From Stentor coeruleus (taxonomy: Eukaryota; Ciliophora; Heterotrichea; Heterotrichida; Stentoridae): a DNA stretch of 55,302 nt. Location: positions 1-55,302 of the forward strand of contig MPUH01000424.1 of the NCBI GenBank assembly GCA_001970955.1. Reading direction: 5' to 3'. The translations under genes were made by a program, and so were the position numbers. The notes under the pieces are model-generated. The model saw only the letters and a program-made list of their open reading frames with translations, was not told the origin of the DNA and made no database searches. Positions 40,585 through 52,470 of the stretch are shown one piece after another; within the stretch, counting starts at the first letter, position 1; each line of letters opens with the position of its first letter.

Positions 40585-41955
40585 ATGACAACTTTTATAA
40601 GCTTTTCTCACTCAAATAAATCAGGCATGTGGCAAAATGGTACCCAATACACAAGAGCCCCATTGATAAGTTTAAAACAAAGGCCAAAACTTACCAAAAT
40701 ATCCAAAATTACAACCAAAAATTCATTTTTCGCAAATATAACACAGAGAGCATTAAGCACAATAAGACGATCATCTAATAAGTCATCAAAAAGCTCTTTA
40801 AAACTATCAGAATCCAAAGGAATCCATCAAAAATCAGCATTAAGCTGCGAAATATCTAGAAAAACCTCCCTTCCTGAGAATTTAACTGACATTCCAAACC
40901 TTTTCCCTGTATCTTCGAAAACGGCGCTGATGAATTATGCTAATTTCTTAACAGATTATGAACTAGAAGAAATCAAGCATTATAATCTTATATATTTTTT
41001 AGCCCCAGTATGTGTTAAAGCTACATCGTCGTTTTTTTTTGATGATGAAGATGGGAATTATAAAGTTATTCAAGGAGATCATCTTGTTTACAGATATGAA
41101 ATTTTCCATGTTCTTGGCAGAGGAGCTTTTGCCACATCATACAAGTGCTTTGATCATAAGGTAAAGCAATTTGTTGCAGTCAAAATTATAAAAAGTATTA
41201 AAAGACTTGAGAACCAGAGTGAGATTGAAATAAGACTATTAAAAAAAATTAAGTCTTATAATCCTAACAACGAATATGGTCTTGTGAATATTCTTGAAAA
41301 CTTTAAATTCCGTGGGCATACTTGTATAGTATTTGAACTCTTAGATTTAAGTTTACTCCAGCATCTTAAACTCAATAATCGTAGAGGTTTTCCTTCTGAA
41401 GTAGTGAAATCGTATACAAGATGCTTGTTAAAGTCTTTATCATTTCTTAAAACTCATTCAATTATACATAGTGATCTTAAACCTGCGAATATTTTGTTTT
41501 CTAATGATCCAACAGTTCCTTTAAAGATCATTGATTTTGGCACTTCATGTACGACAAAAGAAATATTATATAAATATATACAAAGCAGATATTATAGAGC
41601 ACCTGAAGTACTTTTAGGACTTGATTATAATGAAGCTATTGATATGTGGTCTTTAGGATGTTTAGTTTATGAACTTGTGACAGGAAGTGTACTTTTTAAA
41701 GGGGATTCAGAAATTGAAGTTTTAGGACAGATTTGTAGTATTAAAGGTATGCCACCAAGTGAGTTAAAAGCTCGAGCTAGGAGAAATTCAAGGTTTACTG
41801 GAGAGAAAAAAGGTGGACTTGAGACTAGGGTTAAGGAAAAATCCCTTGTGGACTTTTTAGAAAGTAAGGAATATATAGGATGTTTGCATTGGGATGCAAG
41901 ATTTAGGATTAAACCTGAAGAAGCGTTAATGCATATTTGGATTAGGGAATACTAA
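40585..41955 (+). CDS. DYRK-family protein kinase (DYRK2-like)
   Basis: 456 residues, one exon, ATG start, TAA stop. A basic, Ser-rich N-terminus is followed by a DYRK-homology box (LTDYELEEIKHYNLIYFLAP, about 122-142), which class II DYRKs need for autoactivation. The kinase domain covers about 171-455: glycine loop LGRGAFATSYKC, lysine in VAVKII (200), catalytic loop HSDLKPAN (295-302), DFG (317-319), activation YKYIQSRYYRAPEV with the YxY pair intact (329, 331), and DMWSLGC. The usual HCD is HSD here, and the Asn metal ligand is kept. It should be an active dual-specificity kinase; substrates are unknown. Confidence 0.93.
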   Translation: MTTFISFSHSNKSGMWQNGTQYTRAPLISLKQRPKLTKISKITTKNSFFANITQRALSTIRRSSNKSSKSSLKLSESKGIHQKSALSCEISRKTSLPENLTDIPNLFPVSSKTALMNYANFLTDYELEEIKHYNLIYFLAPVCVKATSSFFFDDEDGNYKVIQGDHLVYRYEIFHVLGRGAFATSYKCFDHKVKQFVAVKIIKSIKRLENQSEIEIRLLKKIKSYNPNNEYGLVNILENFKFRGHTCIVFELLDLSLLQHLKLNNRRGFPSEVVKSYTRCLLKSLSFLKTHSIIHSDLKPANILFSNDPTVPLKIIDFGTSCTTKEILYKYIQSRYYRAPEVLLGLDYNEAIDMWSLGCLVYELVTGSVLFKGDSEIEVLGQICSIKGMPPSELKARARRNSRFTGEKKGGLETRVKEKSLVDFLESKEYIGCLHWDARFRIKPEEALMHIWIREY

Positions 41956-42050
41956 TACAATAACTAGAGTTTAATAAGATGAGTAAAAAACTATGTCTTT
42001 TTAATAGGAAATATGCATTTATAAAGAAAATTCTGGTTAATAGCTAATAA

Positions 42051-45000
42051 TTATTTTCTTGCTGCTGTGCCTATAACTGCTCCTATAATAGAAGGACCTA
42101 TCATAATAGCTAAATAAAGGCAAATTATACAACATACCATACAGCACACTTTGAATTTAAAATTAGGTCCACAAGTTTGATTGATCAGTTTGAAAGGATT
42201 TAAACTCCATTGAAACCTATTTTTTGGATCTTCTAAGTAAGGATCAATATTAGGCTCATCTCTACCTTCACCAACAGGACAAGCTAATGCTGCTTCTTTA
42301 GGTACAAGTTCGAAAGTGATTTGAATTTTCCCTGATTTAACTCGTCTTCCATCTTCTCCTGTTCGGGAACAATCAACCCAGAATTTGTCAGGATCAGATT
42401 TCCTAAAGAAACTAAATGGTCTATCATCATGTCCACGCATTTTCATACGTTTTTCCATTTCAAAACTGCCGCGAGCCAGCTCGCGGAAAGACAAACAAGC
42501 GTCTCCTATAAAATCGCTTTGTGACAATACATCTCTATCCCATATTTGAAGGTTTATTGTACAGATTTCATTAGGAAGTTGTATATCGAATTTCATACGC
42601 CAATTAAATTGGCCGTTTCCATTTGTACAGCGATAATGAGTATCAGTTTCTTTAGGCTTAGAATCATTAACAAATGCTTTTACATATAAATCACTAGTAT
42701 CTTCAGCATCATAGCTATCAACATCATCAGTTTGCCAAATAATAAGCCTTGCTTCATAATCCGATGGGGGTTTTTCAGTTATATCTAATGGATTAGGTAA
42801 TAAACTTGGTGCATGTATTTCAAGCCACATCATTATTGATCCCTGGGGTATTTTTGTTGATTTATGATATAAAGTCCTAGTTTCTATAGGTTTTTCTAAT
42901 ATCCTTCTCCATTTGTTTGAAAAATATCTGTCTTCAATATCAATGACGGTTTCACCAATTTTTTCATCTTTAACCATTAAGTCTCTGTCCCATAGTTGAA
43001 TTTTTAACCTACTAGCCCCAGGTAATGTTGCCATGATATCAAAATTTTTATAATATTTAGGATTAGGCTGATCTGTTTGGTAGTTATCTCTATCATTAAT
43101 AACATTACCTGCAAGTTTAATTTTTATATAAGGATCAGATTGGCTTTTTAGATCTTTTTGAGCTAGGTTAGTACAACTTATAACATAAATTCTTATGACA
43201 ACTTGAGTTTTTTTCAATAGCAGCTGTCTTATGTCAGAGAAATCTTCATCGTCGTTGTCTAGTAAAATCGAATTATCGTTGATAGTCCTTTTTTTCTTTA
43301 ATCTTTTGACCTTTTTTTCTTTTTTGTCAAAATTGTCTAATGATGTCACCCTTAAAACACCTTTAAAAAAACCTGCATGTTTTATTCTCACTTCTGGACT
43401 AAGTTCTGCATCTGAATTTTTTGAAGAAAACAAAGAGTCTATCCAGCTTTCACTTTCTCTTCCAATACACTTTGTGATTTCAAATGTTTCAAATGGAGAC
43501 TTTTCAATATATTCTGTACTCTCTAATTCAACTCCTACATTGTACCTGTAATGCATAACTTTATCATCTGGATGTCTATTAAATCCAAGTTTTATATATG
43601 AATCATTTGGTCTATTAACTTCTTTTTTTTTCTTGTTTTTTTCTTTCTCAGAAAAATCGGGATAAATTACAAAGATACCTTTGCGAATATCTTCCTTGGA
43701 AAATTTAATTGGATTCAAGCTGCTTAGTGTTTGATATCTGTGAATTTCTCTATTATAATCCTCATCAGTTTTCAATCTGCTATGATCAATAATCACTTTA
43801 CTCATATCAGTAATGCAAGCTTTATTCCTTCTTTCAGTAACCTTATAAAAAATATTCCCAAGATTAATCGTAAACAAACCAATCTGAGGCTGCGATAAAC
43901 CTTTAAACAAATAATCGTATACAACACATGTTAATGATGGGGAAAATATATTATCAACAGGCATCATGAATTTGAATCTAATAACCGTATTAATCGTTGG
44001 GTTTGAACCACTTTCCCCAGGCTGAGTTTCAACATTTCTTATGCTCATCTTTTGACTAGGAAGCTGTATTGAGTTCAAGTCAAATTTTATAAAAGCTTTA
44101 TTTACAGGAAGCCATCCAACAGCTGGAGTAAGGTCTCTTAATCCAAGACAATTAATTTCCGCTATTGCTTCAATACATTCAGGTTCAATATCATAAACCC
44201 TAACATTAAGAGAACTTGTATAGAAATTTAAAGATGATAAAAGCTTCCCACCATTAACTTTTCCAAGAGTCAAATCTCTCCATGTTGGAGGTTGGGGAAA
44301 TGGGCTATCTTTTAAAGCTTCTCCTAAAGTAAATATACAAAACCCAATCAAATCATCATCAGTATCATTATCTTTATCTCTTACATAAACTAATATTGGA
44401 GTTTCATCATTTTCTGCAGTAACTTTAAGTTCGATTTGTAATACGCAATACCACATTGGATTTATTGTCCTGTATATAACATTTGATATTGCAGATTCAC
44501 CATTACAATATACTTCAATATAAGGATCTGATTGTCCTTCTAAATCAGAAGCTTGTAAATCTCTGCATTGATAAAGATTGAATAAAAGCTTAGCTGGATG
44601 AGTGTTTTTATTTGCTGTTGGTAATGGTGGTAAATGCCATCGACCAACTTTATCATCTTCTTTACCTGTATATTTTCCAACATAAACTCTTAATAGTATA
44701 TATCCACCTTCCCAAACATAATTGATTTTATCTATAGCTTTATCAGGTGTTAAAGCTATCCATTTAGGTTTAGTAAGCACATCTTTGAATTCTAAAGGAT
44801 TAATTCTAGCAAAACATACCCTGTCACCAGAATTTTTTAAGTATATAAAAATATCGCATAGATCATCAATACAAGCTGGAGCTTTTAATATTTTTTTATT
44901 AAGTCTTTCATACCAATCAGCTTTTCTACCCACAGTTTTGATTGACTTTGTTTCGTTTACTGTACCCATACTTCTTCCCCATGCTATTTCTACTGAATAC

Positions 45001-46166
45001 TCAGAAAATTTATCTGATAATGCTACTCCACATAAGACTTGACATCTTAATTCATATTGTTCTGTAGGTTCAAAATTGTCTCTAATATAATCATTTATAC
45101 CTTTTTCAGAAATTTTACCACATTTTATAATTGGTTTATCAGCTTCATAAAATTCTATCTTTAGTAAAATCAACCCATGCCATTCTGAAGCTGCGTGGGG
45201 TATATTGTTCATAAGTTTAGCATGAGAATTTGTTCGTCCTTCAGGTGCACCATATAAGTTATACCAATTATATCTCGAATAATTTCCTTCAATTATTTTA
45301 GGAAAATCAAAGACTATACATCCTGCGTTTTCTGGTTTTAAAGGATCTTTATCAAGTACTCTTAATATGAATTTTGAAGATACATTTGGCATTAAGACTG
45401 GCAAATAAAGTTCTTCATACCAATTCGCTGAGAATCTTGTACGGTCAGCAACAACCACTGAGCTTTGGACTATATTTCCTGCGAAATTAATTTCGCAATA
45501 TGCATCAATTGTACCGTGAATATCTAATTGTGGAAGAGAATCCGCTTTTATTAGACTTAATTTGATTTGATAGGGTTTAAGTGATATCTGAGGAGGAAGT
45601 AACAAGTCTGAATCTTTAAAATCTTCTTCCTGATGAACAGTTAAATCAACATCCCCATCACCTTCTGTAAGTACAGAAACTCCAATTTTAAGATGCCCTC
45701 TAATAGCTTGAAAATCATAACTGTTTGGATTACTAAGGGCAATCCATTTATGCACTAAAGAATGTTTTGGTTGATAATATATATATGTGACATCTAATTC
45801 AAAAGATCCTACTAAAGAGTCTTTAAGTAACATTTGATGATTTCTAACTTCAATTTTGATTTTACTTGACTCAACTTCATCAACGCTTAAATCTTTTTTT
45901 TCAAAGAAGAAATGCTCACCCCAATGCAAAGCCGCTCCTGAAGATATTCCTTTTTTAGATGGTGTATATTTTCTTATTTCAAAAACCTCGAATGTTATTA
46001 AAGGGTCAAGCGTTTCACTAAGTAGAACTTACCCAGCTCCATCAGCTACAAGCCCGCGAGATTCTTCTAGGAAAATATGTACTAAGTAATCACCTTTCTT
46101 AACTTTTAATGGCTCACTGCTGCCAACTTCACCAAAAAGGTTTTGGTTTAGTGCCTTTAAGTCCAT
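42051..46166 (-). CDS. Ferlin-type multi-C2 membrane protein
   Basis: Two exons across a 15-nt intron (46018-46032) give 1366 residues, ATG to TAA. At least five C2 domains are visible, for example near residue 185 (SLKPYQIKLSLIKADSLPQL), near 470 (LLFNLYQCRDLQASDLEGQS), near 960 (VVIRIYVISCTNLAQKDLKS) and near 1120 (ARLIIWQTDDVDSYDAEDTS), several with the Asp-containing SDPY loop that binds Ca2+. A single C-terminal membrane helix (CLYLAIMIGPSIIGAVIGTA) follows. This is the ferlin architecture: tail-anchored, Ca2+-dependent vesicle-membrane fusion. It is shorter than the animal ferlins (around 2000 residues). A role in regulated exocytosis or membrane repair is plausible for a ciliate but inferred. 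Confidence 0.9.
46018..46032 (-). other. 15-nt intron in ferlin gene
   Basis: Sense sequence GTAAGTTCTACTTAG. It splits a codon (GG|T). Retention gives GGG TAA. Splicing adds 45 N-terminal residues that begin the first C2 domain (VHIFLEESRGLVADGAG). Confidence 0.88.
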
Positions 46167-46349
46167 TATTTATATAATTTAAATAACTGTACTAAGTATT
46201 TAGAATAAATAACTCATATTTTATAAGATATTTAGATAGAAGAGATAAGTAAAAAAGGAATTATTCTATATAATCATATGCAATGAATATAAATAATGGC
46301 TTTGGTCATATATAAAACATATAAGTAATTTAGGATTATAAAGGGAAAT

Positions 46350-47636
46350 ATGAATGAAGGCCTGAACGATATTGCAGATATCCTGAATGAGCCACTTTTC
46401 TCAGTTGATATGGAATTTCACAACACTTCAGTGGACACCAATATTCTTAAAAAGTACTTGAAAACAGTAAGTGGGGCAAAGAGCGTCGAACAACTGAGTC
46501 ACTATGTAGCTGAAGCATTATTAAAACTCGACAGGCTAGAAGTTTTTAAATCCTGTGAAGTCAAAATACTTCCTGGCAAGTCTGAAAACACAGCCCTAGC
46601 ATATTTCGATTTACAAGAAAAAGGTTCCTTCACAGCATCAGCCGAAGCTAAAACCACAAACGAAGGAGGGTCAACTGAATTCAAAGGGGGTTTTCGTAAC
46701 ATAAGGCACAAAGCTGACTTTACTGAAATCAAAGCTGAATACAAGCCAAATACTCGTACATATGGATTTGCTTTAAGTCATTATGATCAACTTTATACTC
46801 CAGGTAAATACCAAGCAATCTATTCAATAACCCAAGATACTATAGAACTTGATACTAATCTTAAAGAAACCAATTACGGAGGGTCTTTTCTTATCTCCTC
46901 AATGAAAAAAGACTGGAATATCAAATTTGGCCGGCTTATAAGAACCAATGTTATAAGGGCCGAGCATGCATCAACAAAAATGATAAGACAAAGTTTGCCT
47001 GTTAATGCTAAAAACTATGCCCAATTTTGTTATAATTATTCATCATTAAACGATATGCTTATCCCAACTTCAGGGATTAAATTGAATGTGATTAATGAAT
47101 TTGCTTATGGGGAAGATAACAAATTCCATAAAATAGATTTCAAAATATCAAAATATTTTGGGTTGACTAATAATATTGTGTTCCAAGGAAGCTTAGATTC
47201 TGGAGTATTTATACCATGGCCAGGAAGCAAGATTAGTATAAATGATAAATATAGAAGTCGATTTATTAAAGGATTTCAAAGTGTTGGGACTAGAGAACCT
47301 CCTAATGATCCTAATGTTATGGCAAAATATGAACCTTGTGGGGATAATCTTGGGGCTAAGTCTAAGTTTAATGCTGAAGGGAAGATACATTTTTATAATA
47401 CTGTTGGAATGCAGAATTATAATTTGGTACCTTTTTTATATGGAAATGTTGTATGTGAATCTCCAAATAAATTCACTTCTATGAGAAATTATGCGCAGGA
47501 TTATGTGAGATGGTCTGCTGGGTTTGGTATTGGTTTGAACCTTGGAAGTGCTAGACTGGAATTTGCTTATGCAGCTAGGCATTATGCGAAGAAATGTGAT
47601 GTGACTGCTGGGTTTGGAATTTTAGTTGGAGATTAA
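46350..47636 (+). CDS. SAMM50: SAM50 / Omp85 mitochondrial outer-membrane assembly protein
   Basis: 428 residues, one exon, ATG start, TAA stop. Residues about 15-90 form one POTRA-like domain (VDTNILKKYLKTVSGAKSVE to FKSCEVKILPG). The rest is an Omp85 beta-barrel with alternating strands; RFIKGFQSVG corresponds to the conserved (V/I)RGF loop motif, and the final strands (GIGLNLGSARLEFAYAA) include a typical barrel-closing end with YAKKCDVTAGFGI. The length and single POTRA match eukaryotic SAM50, which inserts beta-barrel proteins into the mitochondrial outer membrane. The RGF Arg is Lys here. Confidence 0.9.
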   Translation: MNEGLNDIADILNEPLFSVDMEFHNTSVDTNILKKYLKTVSGAKSVEQLSHYVAEALLKLDRLEVFKSCEVKILPGKSENTALAYFDLQEKGSFTASAEAKTTNEGGSTEFKGGFRNIRHKADFTEIKAEYKPNTRTYGFALSHYDQLYTPGKYQAIYSITQDTIELDTNLKETNYGGSFLISSMKKDWNIKFGRLIRTNVIRAEHASTKMIRQSLPVNAKNYAQFCYNYSSLNDMLIPTSGIKLNVINEFAYGEDNKFHKIDFKISKYFGLTNNIVFQGSLDSGVFIPWPGSKISINDKYRSRFIKGFQSVGTREPPNDPNVMAKYEPCGDNLGAKSKFNAEGKIHFYNTVGMQNYNLVPFLYGNVVCESPNKFTSMRNYAQDYVRWSAGFGIGLNLGSARLEFAYAARHYAKKCDVTAGFGILVGD

Positions 47637-48499
47637 GTAGTAAGCTAGATAGAAAATATTTGAGTTTTATATGGATAGAGATGATGATAAAAAATATAGG
47701 TTTTTGGAATTAATGAAATTATGCATAGGGCGTCGATTCTCCTGGAGAAGTGCCAGATTCTCCAAGGAGAATCTCCTTTAATATTGTTGATAAAATGCTT
47801 ATTGTTTTATTTAGTGTTAATAGTATGGAAAATTTGTTTTTGGTATATTAGATAAATAATTTTTCGATATAAATTTTTATGTTATTTTTATATTGTAATT
47901 CAGAGTTGATGATTGACTTCTTTTATAAAATCATTATAAAAAATTGCATTAGCATTAACTAAGAATTTCGATACAAGTTCTGGGCAATTTTAATATTATT
48001 TGATATACAAATAGTATTTTAATTGCTTTTTTAATTTTAGATTTTAAAATAGCTTAAATTAGAGCATTAAAAGTGGTTATATTAAAACAAACATATTCAA
48101 ATGATGAAAAAAATATATCGTTTAGATTATATTTTCGCAGATTTTAAACTATTTAATATAGTTTATACATATATTTTTTATAATGTAAAACATTAATAAT
48201 TTTGAATCCTTATTATGCAAATAGTACTTTGAAAATGAAATATATTTTAATTTTACATTATTAATGAACTTTATTTTTGTCTCCTGTAAATGATGTTATT
48301 ATTCTTATAACAATAGATTTTCCCATTTTACATATGTTTAAACATATAATGCTGTGATAAATTTTTGTATATTTACTATAGTATAAACATCAAAACAACT
48401 TCTTAAAATTAAAGATATTATTAACTAACTTACATACTCCTAACTAAAAATACAAATAAACATAAGTTTACTCAAAATGATTAGAAATTTAATACATCT
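47637..48499. other. Intergenic, containing a GC-richer palindromic island
   Basis: No gene seen. Apart from the paired palindromes at 47735-47774, it is very AT-rich with stops in all frames. Confidence 0.5.
47735..47774. repeat. Two adjacent inverted repeats sharing GATTCTCC
   Basis: GATTCTCCTGGAGAAG (47735-47750) and the perfect 20-bp palindrome AGATTCTCCAAGGAGAATCT (47755-47774) are 4 bp apart. Each can fold into a hairpin, and the two share the same arm. It is the most GC-rich patch in an AT-rich 3' flank, about 100 bp after the SAM50 stop. Function unknown: a protein-binding site, RNA 3' hairpin or element end are all possible. Confidence 0.7.
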
Positions 48500-49234
48500 A
48501 TGGATAACATGACTTTTGATGACATAGATTCAAATGCGATTCCAAGACTAAGCAAAATTCATAGAAGAGTCTTCCCATTATCTCTATTTCCAACTCCAGA
48601 ACCATCTTTACCTCATGGCTTATTCAGTGGGCCAAGTATATTTGATTCCCCAATCATCAGTCCAAAAAAAAAAATTTATACCAAAAACCCAACATTTAAT
48701 CATCAGAAAAGAAGTATCATCAATAAACTCTCTCAAGCATCTAATTTTCAAGATTTTCAAGACCCTAACAGCACACAAGGAAGCCCATATCGTTTTTTCC
48801 ATGAACCCAATAAAAACAAAATCAGCCCAAAATCAAATAGGAAAGTCTTCTCGCCAAAACCAATTTTTCAAACTGAATTCCAGAGCCTTTCTTTATCTTA
48901 TCCTCTTAATGGAACTTTAGAGTTATCATCTTTTAAGGTAAATGAGCAGTTTTCAAAAAAATGCTTATCGACATCATATGGCCAAAAACTTCCTAAACTT
49001 GATAGAACTCCATATAATCAGAATAATTCAAAGAATAAAAAGAAAATTTTAAAATCTAGAAGGAAAAGTATAGCTGATATACATGATGAAATAGTTCCTG
49101 TCATAAAACTCAAAAGGATAACAAGTTCGAAAATCAAGTTCCCAGCGACTAATGTTGGACAAATTATGATGAGGATAAGAGATTTAGTTATAGATCCTTT
49201 GAAACAAGAACTAGATGAATTTAGATATTCTTAG
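48500..49234 (+). CDS. Hypothetical basic, Ser/Pro/Lys-rich protein
   Basis: 244 residues, one exon, ATG start, TAG stop. I do not recognise it. It is mostly disordered, rich in Ser, Pro, Lys and Asn, with several SP/TP sites (for example PKPIFQTEFQSLSLSYPL). A more ordered C-terminal piece, VGQIMMRIRDLVIDPLKQEL, ends the protein. No domain is recognised. The long open frame and the A/C-rich 5' flank favour a real gene. It is convergent with histone H2B, 31 bp apart. Confidence 0.65.
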   Translation: MDNMTFDDIDSNAIPRLSKIHRRVFPLSLFPTPEPSLPHGLFSGPSIFDSPIISPKKKIYTKNPTFNHQKRSIINKLSQASNFQDFQDPNSTQGSPYRFFHEPNKNKISPKSNRKVFSPKPIFQTEFQSLSLSYPLNGTLELSSFKVNEQFSKKCLSTSYGQKLPKLDRTPYNQNNSKNKKKILKSRRKSIADIHDEIVPVIKLKRITSSKIKFPATNVGQIMMRIRDLVIDPLKQELDEFRYS

Positions 49235-49265
49235 GCAATGTATTTAATGAAATAATAAAAGTTAA

Positions 49266-49619
49266 TTAACTAGCAAACTTGGTGACTGCCTTTGTTCCTT
49301 CGCTTACTGCATGTTTAGCTAGTTCTCCAGGGAGTATAAGTCTAACACTTGTTTGTACCTCTCTGCTTGATAGAGTTCTCTTCTTTCCATATCTCACAAG
49401 CTTGCTTGATTCAAGGCAGCTTTTTTCAAAAATATCATTAATAAATGAGTTCATAATACTCATCGATCTCTTTGAAATGCCAATATCAGGGTGAACTTGC
49501 TTAAGAACTCTGTAAATATAGAGCGAGAAAGTTTCTGACCTTTTCTTTGACTTCTTCTTTTCTACTTGTTTAGCTGGGGCTGCTGCTTTCTTATCCTCTT
49601 TCTTTGATGCTTTGACCAT
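49266..49619 (-). CDS. H2B: Histone H2B
   Basis: 117 residues, one exon, ATG start, TAA stop. A Lys/Ala-rich N-terminal tail is followed by the histone fold from about residue 28: [40 protein letters not shown], then [20 protein letters not shown] and the C-terminal helix [15 protein letters not shown], all diagnostic of H2B. The length is normal. It packages DNA as a dimer with H2A. No partner histone gene is adjacent in the window, and no animal-type 3' stem-loop was seen after the stop. Confidence 0.97.
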   Translation of the reverse strand: MVKASKKEDKKAAAPAKQVEKKKSKKRSETFSLYIYRVLKQVHPDIGISKRSMSIMNSFINDIFEKSCLESSKLVRYGKKRTLSSREVQTSVRLILPGELAKHAVSEGTKAVTKFAS

Positions 49620-50742
49620 TATAAAACCTAATTGCCCTCGCTCATATTTATATTGAAAAAATAGTCAAGAAAATGAATCCTATTGGCTATTTAGAATATC
49701 TTAACAGATATGGATATTTTTAATCTATGTCCTAAAGCTTTATAGTATAAGAACACATATAAAAACATAACTATATAGAAAGCATTTGATTCTTAGAAAT
49801 CGCAATATCTAGAAAAAAGTTATAATGTTATTAAGAGAAGAAGAAGATAGAATTGTATGGAAAAAGAGGTGAAGAAATAAGAGAAAGTGTATGAAAATAA
49901 AAGATAATTATGTGTAGAGTATGATATAAACAAGTATATATATAAAGGCTTTGTTTTATTGATGTTTAAGATATATTTATGTTTTGATTTTCTGAGGAGA
50001 GGAGATGTTTTGGATTTGAATGAGAGGAATTTTATGTTTTTAGATGATTGTGATAGGATTATTAGATTTTTTATGGATGATTTTTATTAGAGATTGCAGG
50101 TTTTGACAATTGGGGTGTAAGCTTTAGATTTGGTTAGATTTTTAGTTGATTGTTTAAGTGAGGAGAAGTTGTGAGGCAAAAATTCGCGAATGGCTTTTTT
50201 CTAATGTTAAAAGTAGTCTTTAGGATGTTTGCTGAAGCTAATCAGCTTGAAAAGCAGATGTGGTTTTGGTATAAAATTTACTTATGTTTATTATGTAGAT
50301 GTTGAAGTTTAGATTTTCTGCAAAAAATATGTTGGAAAATGAAATTTTAGTTGGGTTTTTATTTGAAGACAAATTTTTATATAATTTAGAATAATAATTC
50401 TAGTCTTAGTTTAATCATATTTAATTGCTCCTGGTTTATTAAGAATAATTTTTAGGATAATAAAGATAAGGCTGTAATTTGTGTTAATCGAAATTGTGTA
50501 ATGCTGATAAATATTTATTTTAGCTTTTTTTATAAGTATAGATATGAACTACAAGTAAAATATTGCTTGTAATCATCTTAACAATTTAATCTGCTCTATA
50601 TATTTTAATCTGTTAACATACTATACTAAAATTACCTTCATGGATAGGAATTTGATATACTCTTTATCTATAAAGGTAAATTAGTTTTAATTCAACATAA
50701 AATATCAAACCAATTCATGACTATCATCTATTTATTATGTAT
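49620..50742. other. Intergenic, no gene accepted
   Basis: 1.1 kb between the H2B start and the AMPK-like stop. From about 49800 to 50340 the plus strand is G-rich (first with A, then with T), which keeps some frames open by composition; none forms a convincing gene. The remainder is AT-rich. No RNA gene recognised. Confidence 0.5.
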
Positions 50743-52129
50743 TTATGTATTTGGATGAAACTCAATGTATATTTTATAGCAGACATCCAGAAATCTTAAA
50801 AAATTGCCTTTCTCCAGTTTAAAATCAAGAAAATATACATTATCCTCCTTAATAAACCTTACCGAGTACAGTCTTATTACAGTCTTCACATGGAACTTCT
50901 TATTTGCACCTTTTAAAATAGCCTTAATATTATAAGGACCCATAAACACCCATTTTCCATTCATTTCCTTTAACATAAGTAGTAAATTCATCATAATTTC
51001 ATCAGGTGATTCATCAAGTATAAACCCATATTTCCAATCATTAGGCCTATAATCCTTCCTTTTATCCCCAACATCACTTATCGTAAACAAAGTTTTCATC
51101 TCATCTTTTTCCCAGCACGTTTCATTCATTTTAGCATATAACATCATTTCATAAGTTACAGTAAAAATATCAAAATTATTCCTAGCCAAAATATTCCTCC
51201 TTAAATCATCATAGTTTTTTAAATCAGCAAATTTAGGATATTTTAATACATCTCTAAATATATTTTCATCAATAATATAAGGTTTTTGTTTATTTCTTAT
51301 ATGTATAGGAAATGCTTCTGATATCCAAGCATGTTTAAAAATCTGTGGTATTGTTAATCTGTGTGATTGATTTACAATTATGAGTTTTTTTAAAAGATCA
51401 GATGCATTTGGGGTTATATAATGGGGTATAATGAATTTCGCTGATTTTATATTTGAAATTAATGCTGGCATGCTGATATCATCAAAAGGTAAAGTCCCAG
51501 TCAAAAGTGCATAGAGAAGAATTCCGAGACTCCAAACATCAACTTCTGTGCCACAGTATTTGCTTCCGGTTATAACTTCAGGTGCAGCGTAGTTTGCTGA
51601 ACCACAGGCAGTAGAGAGAAACTCCCCATCTCTCATTAGGTTACTCAGTCCAAAGTCTGCTAGTTTTATATTTTTATGCTCATCTAAAAGTATATTCTCA
51701 GGTTTTATATCTCTATGAGAAATCCTTTGACTGTGTAAATAATCTATAGCTTTAAGAACTTGATAGAAATATTTTCTAGCTTCACATTCGGGTAACTTGC
51801 CCTTTTTTTCTAATAAACTATAAAGTTCTCCTCCAGACACATATTCTAAAACGAGGTAATGGACTTTGTCTGTTTTGATATATTCAAATCTGAATATTTT
51901 TTTACAATTTGATTATATTTGGATGACTAAACATTTTTAGATAGCGAGCTTCTCTTTTGATACTTTTTAGAAACCCTTGATCTCTTGCTAATTGCTTTTT
52001 TATGATTTTTATTGCGACGTATTGTTGGGTTATTATGTGCTGGGCCACTGATTAGGTATTACATTTAACACTACCAAAGGATCCAGAGCCTAAGTTTTTT
52101 ATAATTTTATAGTTCTCGAGATTGGCCAT
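50743..52129 (-). CDS. AMPK/SNF1-type protein kinase, catalytic alpha subunit
   Basis: Three exons across a 15-nt (52048-52062) and a 16-nt (51890-51905) intron give 451 residues, ATG to TAA. The kinase domain is about 7-258: LGSGSFGSV (13-21), Lys36 in VAIKII, HRDIKPEN (Asp130), DFG (148-150), and activation loop DGEFLSTACGSANYAAPEV with Thr163 equivalent to the AMPK Thr172 site phosphorylated by upstream kinases. A UBA-like autoinhibitory region follows the domain, and the C-terminal alpha domain is visible (DWKYGFILDES, EMNGKWVFMGPYNIKAIL, KTVIRLYSVRF), as in AMPK alpha subunits that bind beta and gamma. It should sense energy status. Beta and gamma subunits are not in the window. Confidence 0.93.
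51890..51905 (-). other. 16-nt intron in AMPK-like gene
   Basis: Sense sequence GTAAAAAAATATTCAG, the only 16-nt intron seen. Splicing links HPNIIKL to FEYIKTDKVHYLVLEY, as expected for a kinase N-lobe. It keeps the A six bases from the 3' end. Confidence 0.88.
52048..52062 (-). other. 15-nt intron in AMPK-like gene
   Basis: Sense sequence GTAATACCTAATCAG. It lies inside the glycine-loop region between GSVK and LAQ; retention places TAA in frame. Confidence 0.9.
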
Positions 52130-52470
52130 TTACAATACCACATTTTATTCTTAATTTAAACTGGCTTTTTTCACAGGCACACCATTTACATATAATAAAA
52201 CCAATATTTTTTTTATTAAATGTTTAGGTTAGTTATCTTATTATGCTTTATATAGGAAAATCTTATAGTATAAGAATTACATATTGATATTTAAGACTTA
52301 TGTATTGAGATAAAGTTTTTTAATTAAATAGAGTTGCAGACTTGCTAGTTATACGAAATCTAATGATATTAATTTTATAAGATCATCGAGTTTCTTGAAT
52401 TTACACTCATAATTCTTTTATATTTGCAACTAAAAAATGATATTATTGAAAATTCTTTTGAATTAGCTAA
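52130..52470. other. Intergenic, no gene seen
   Basis: AT-rich, with no open frame or RNA gene supported. It separates the AMPK-like start from the citrate synthase stop. Confidence 0.45.

Noticed and set aside
49962..50330. Two open stretches of about 40 codons on the plus strand between H2B and the AMPK-like gene
   Set aside because: They lie in a G/T-rich, A-poor segment where stops are rare by composition, lie in different frames, and show no family motif.
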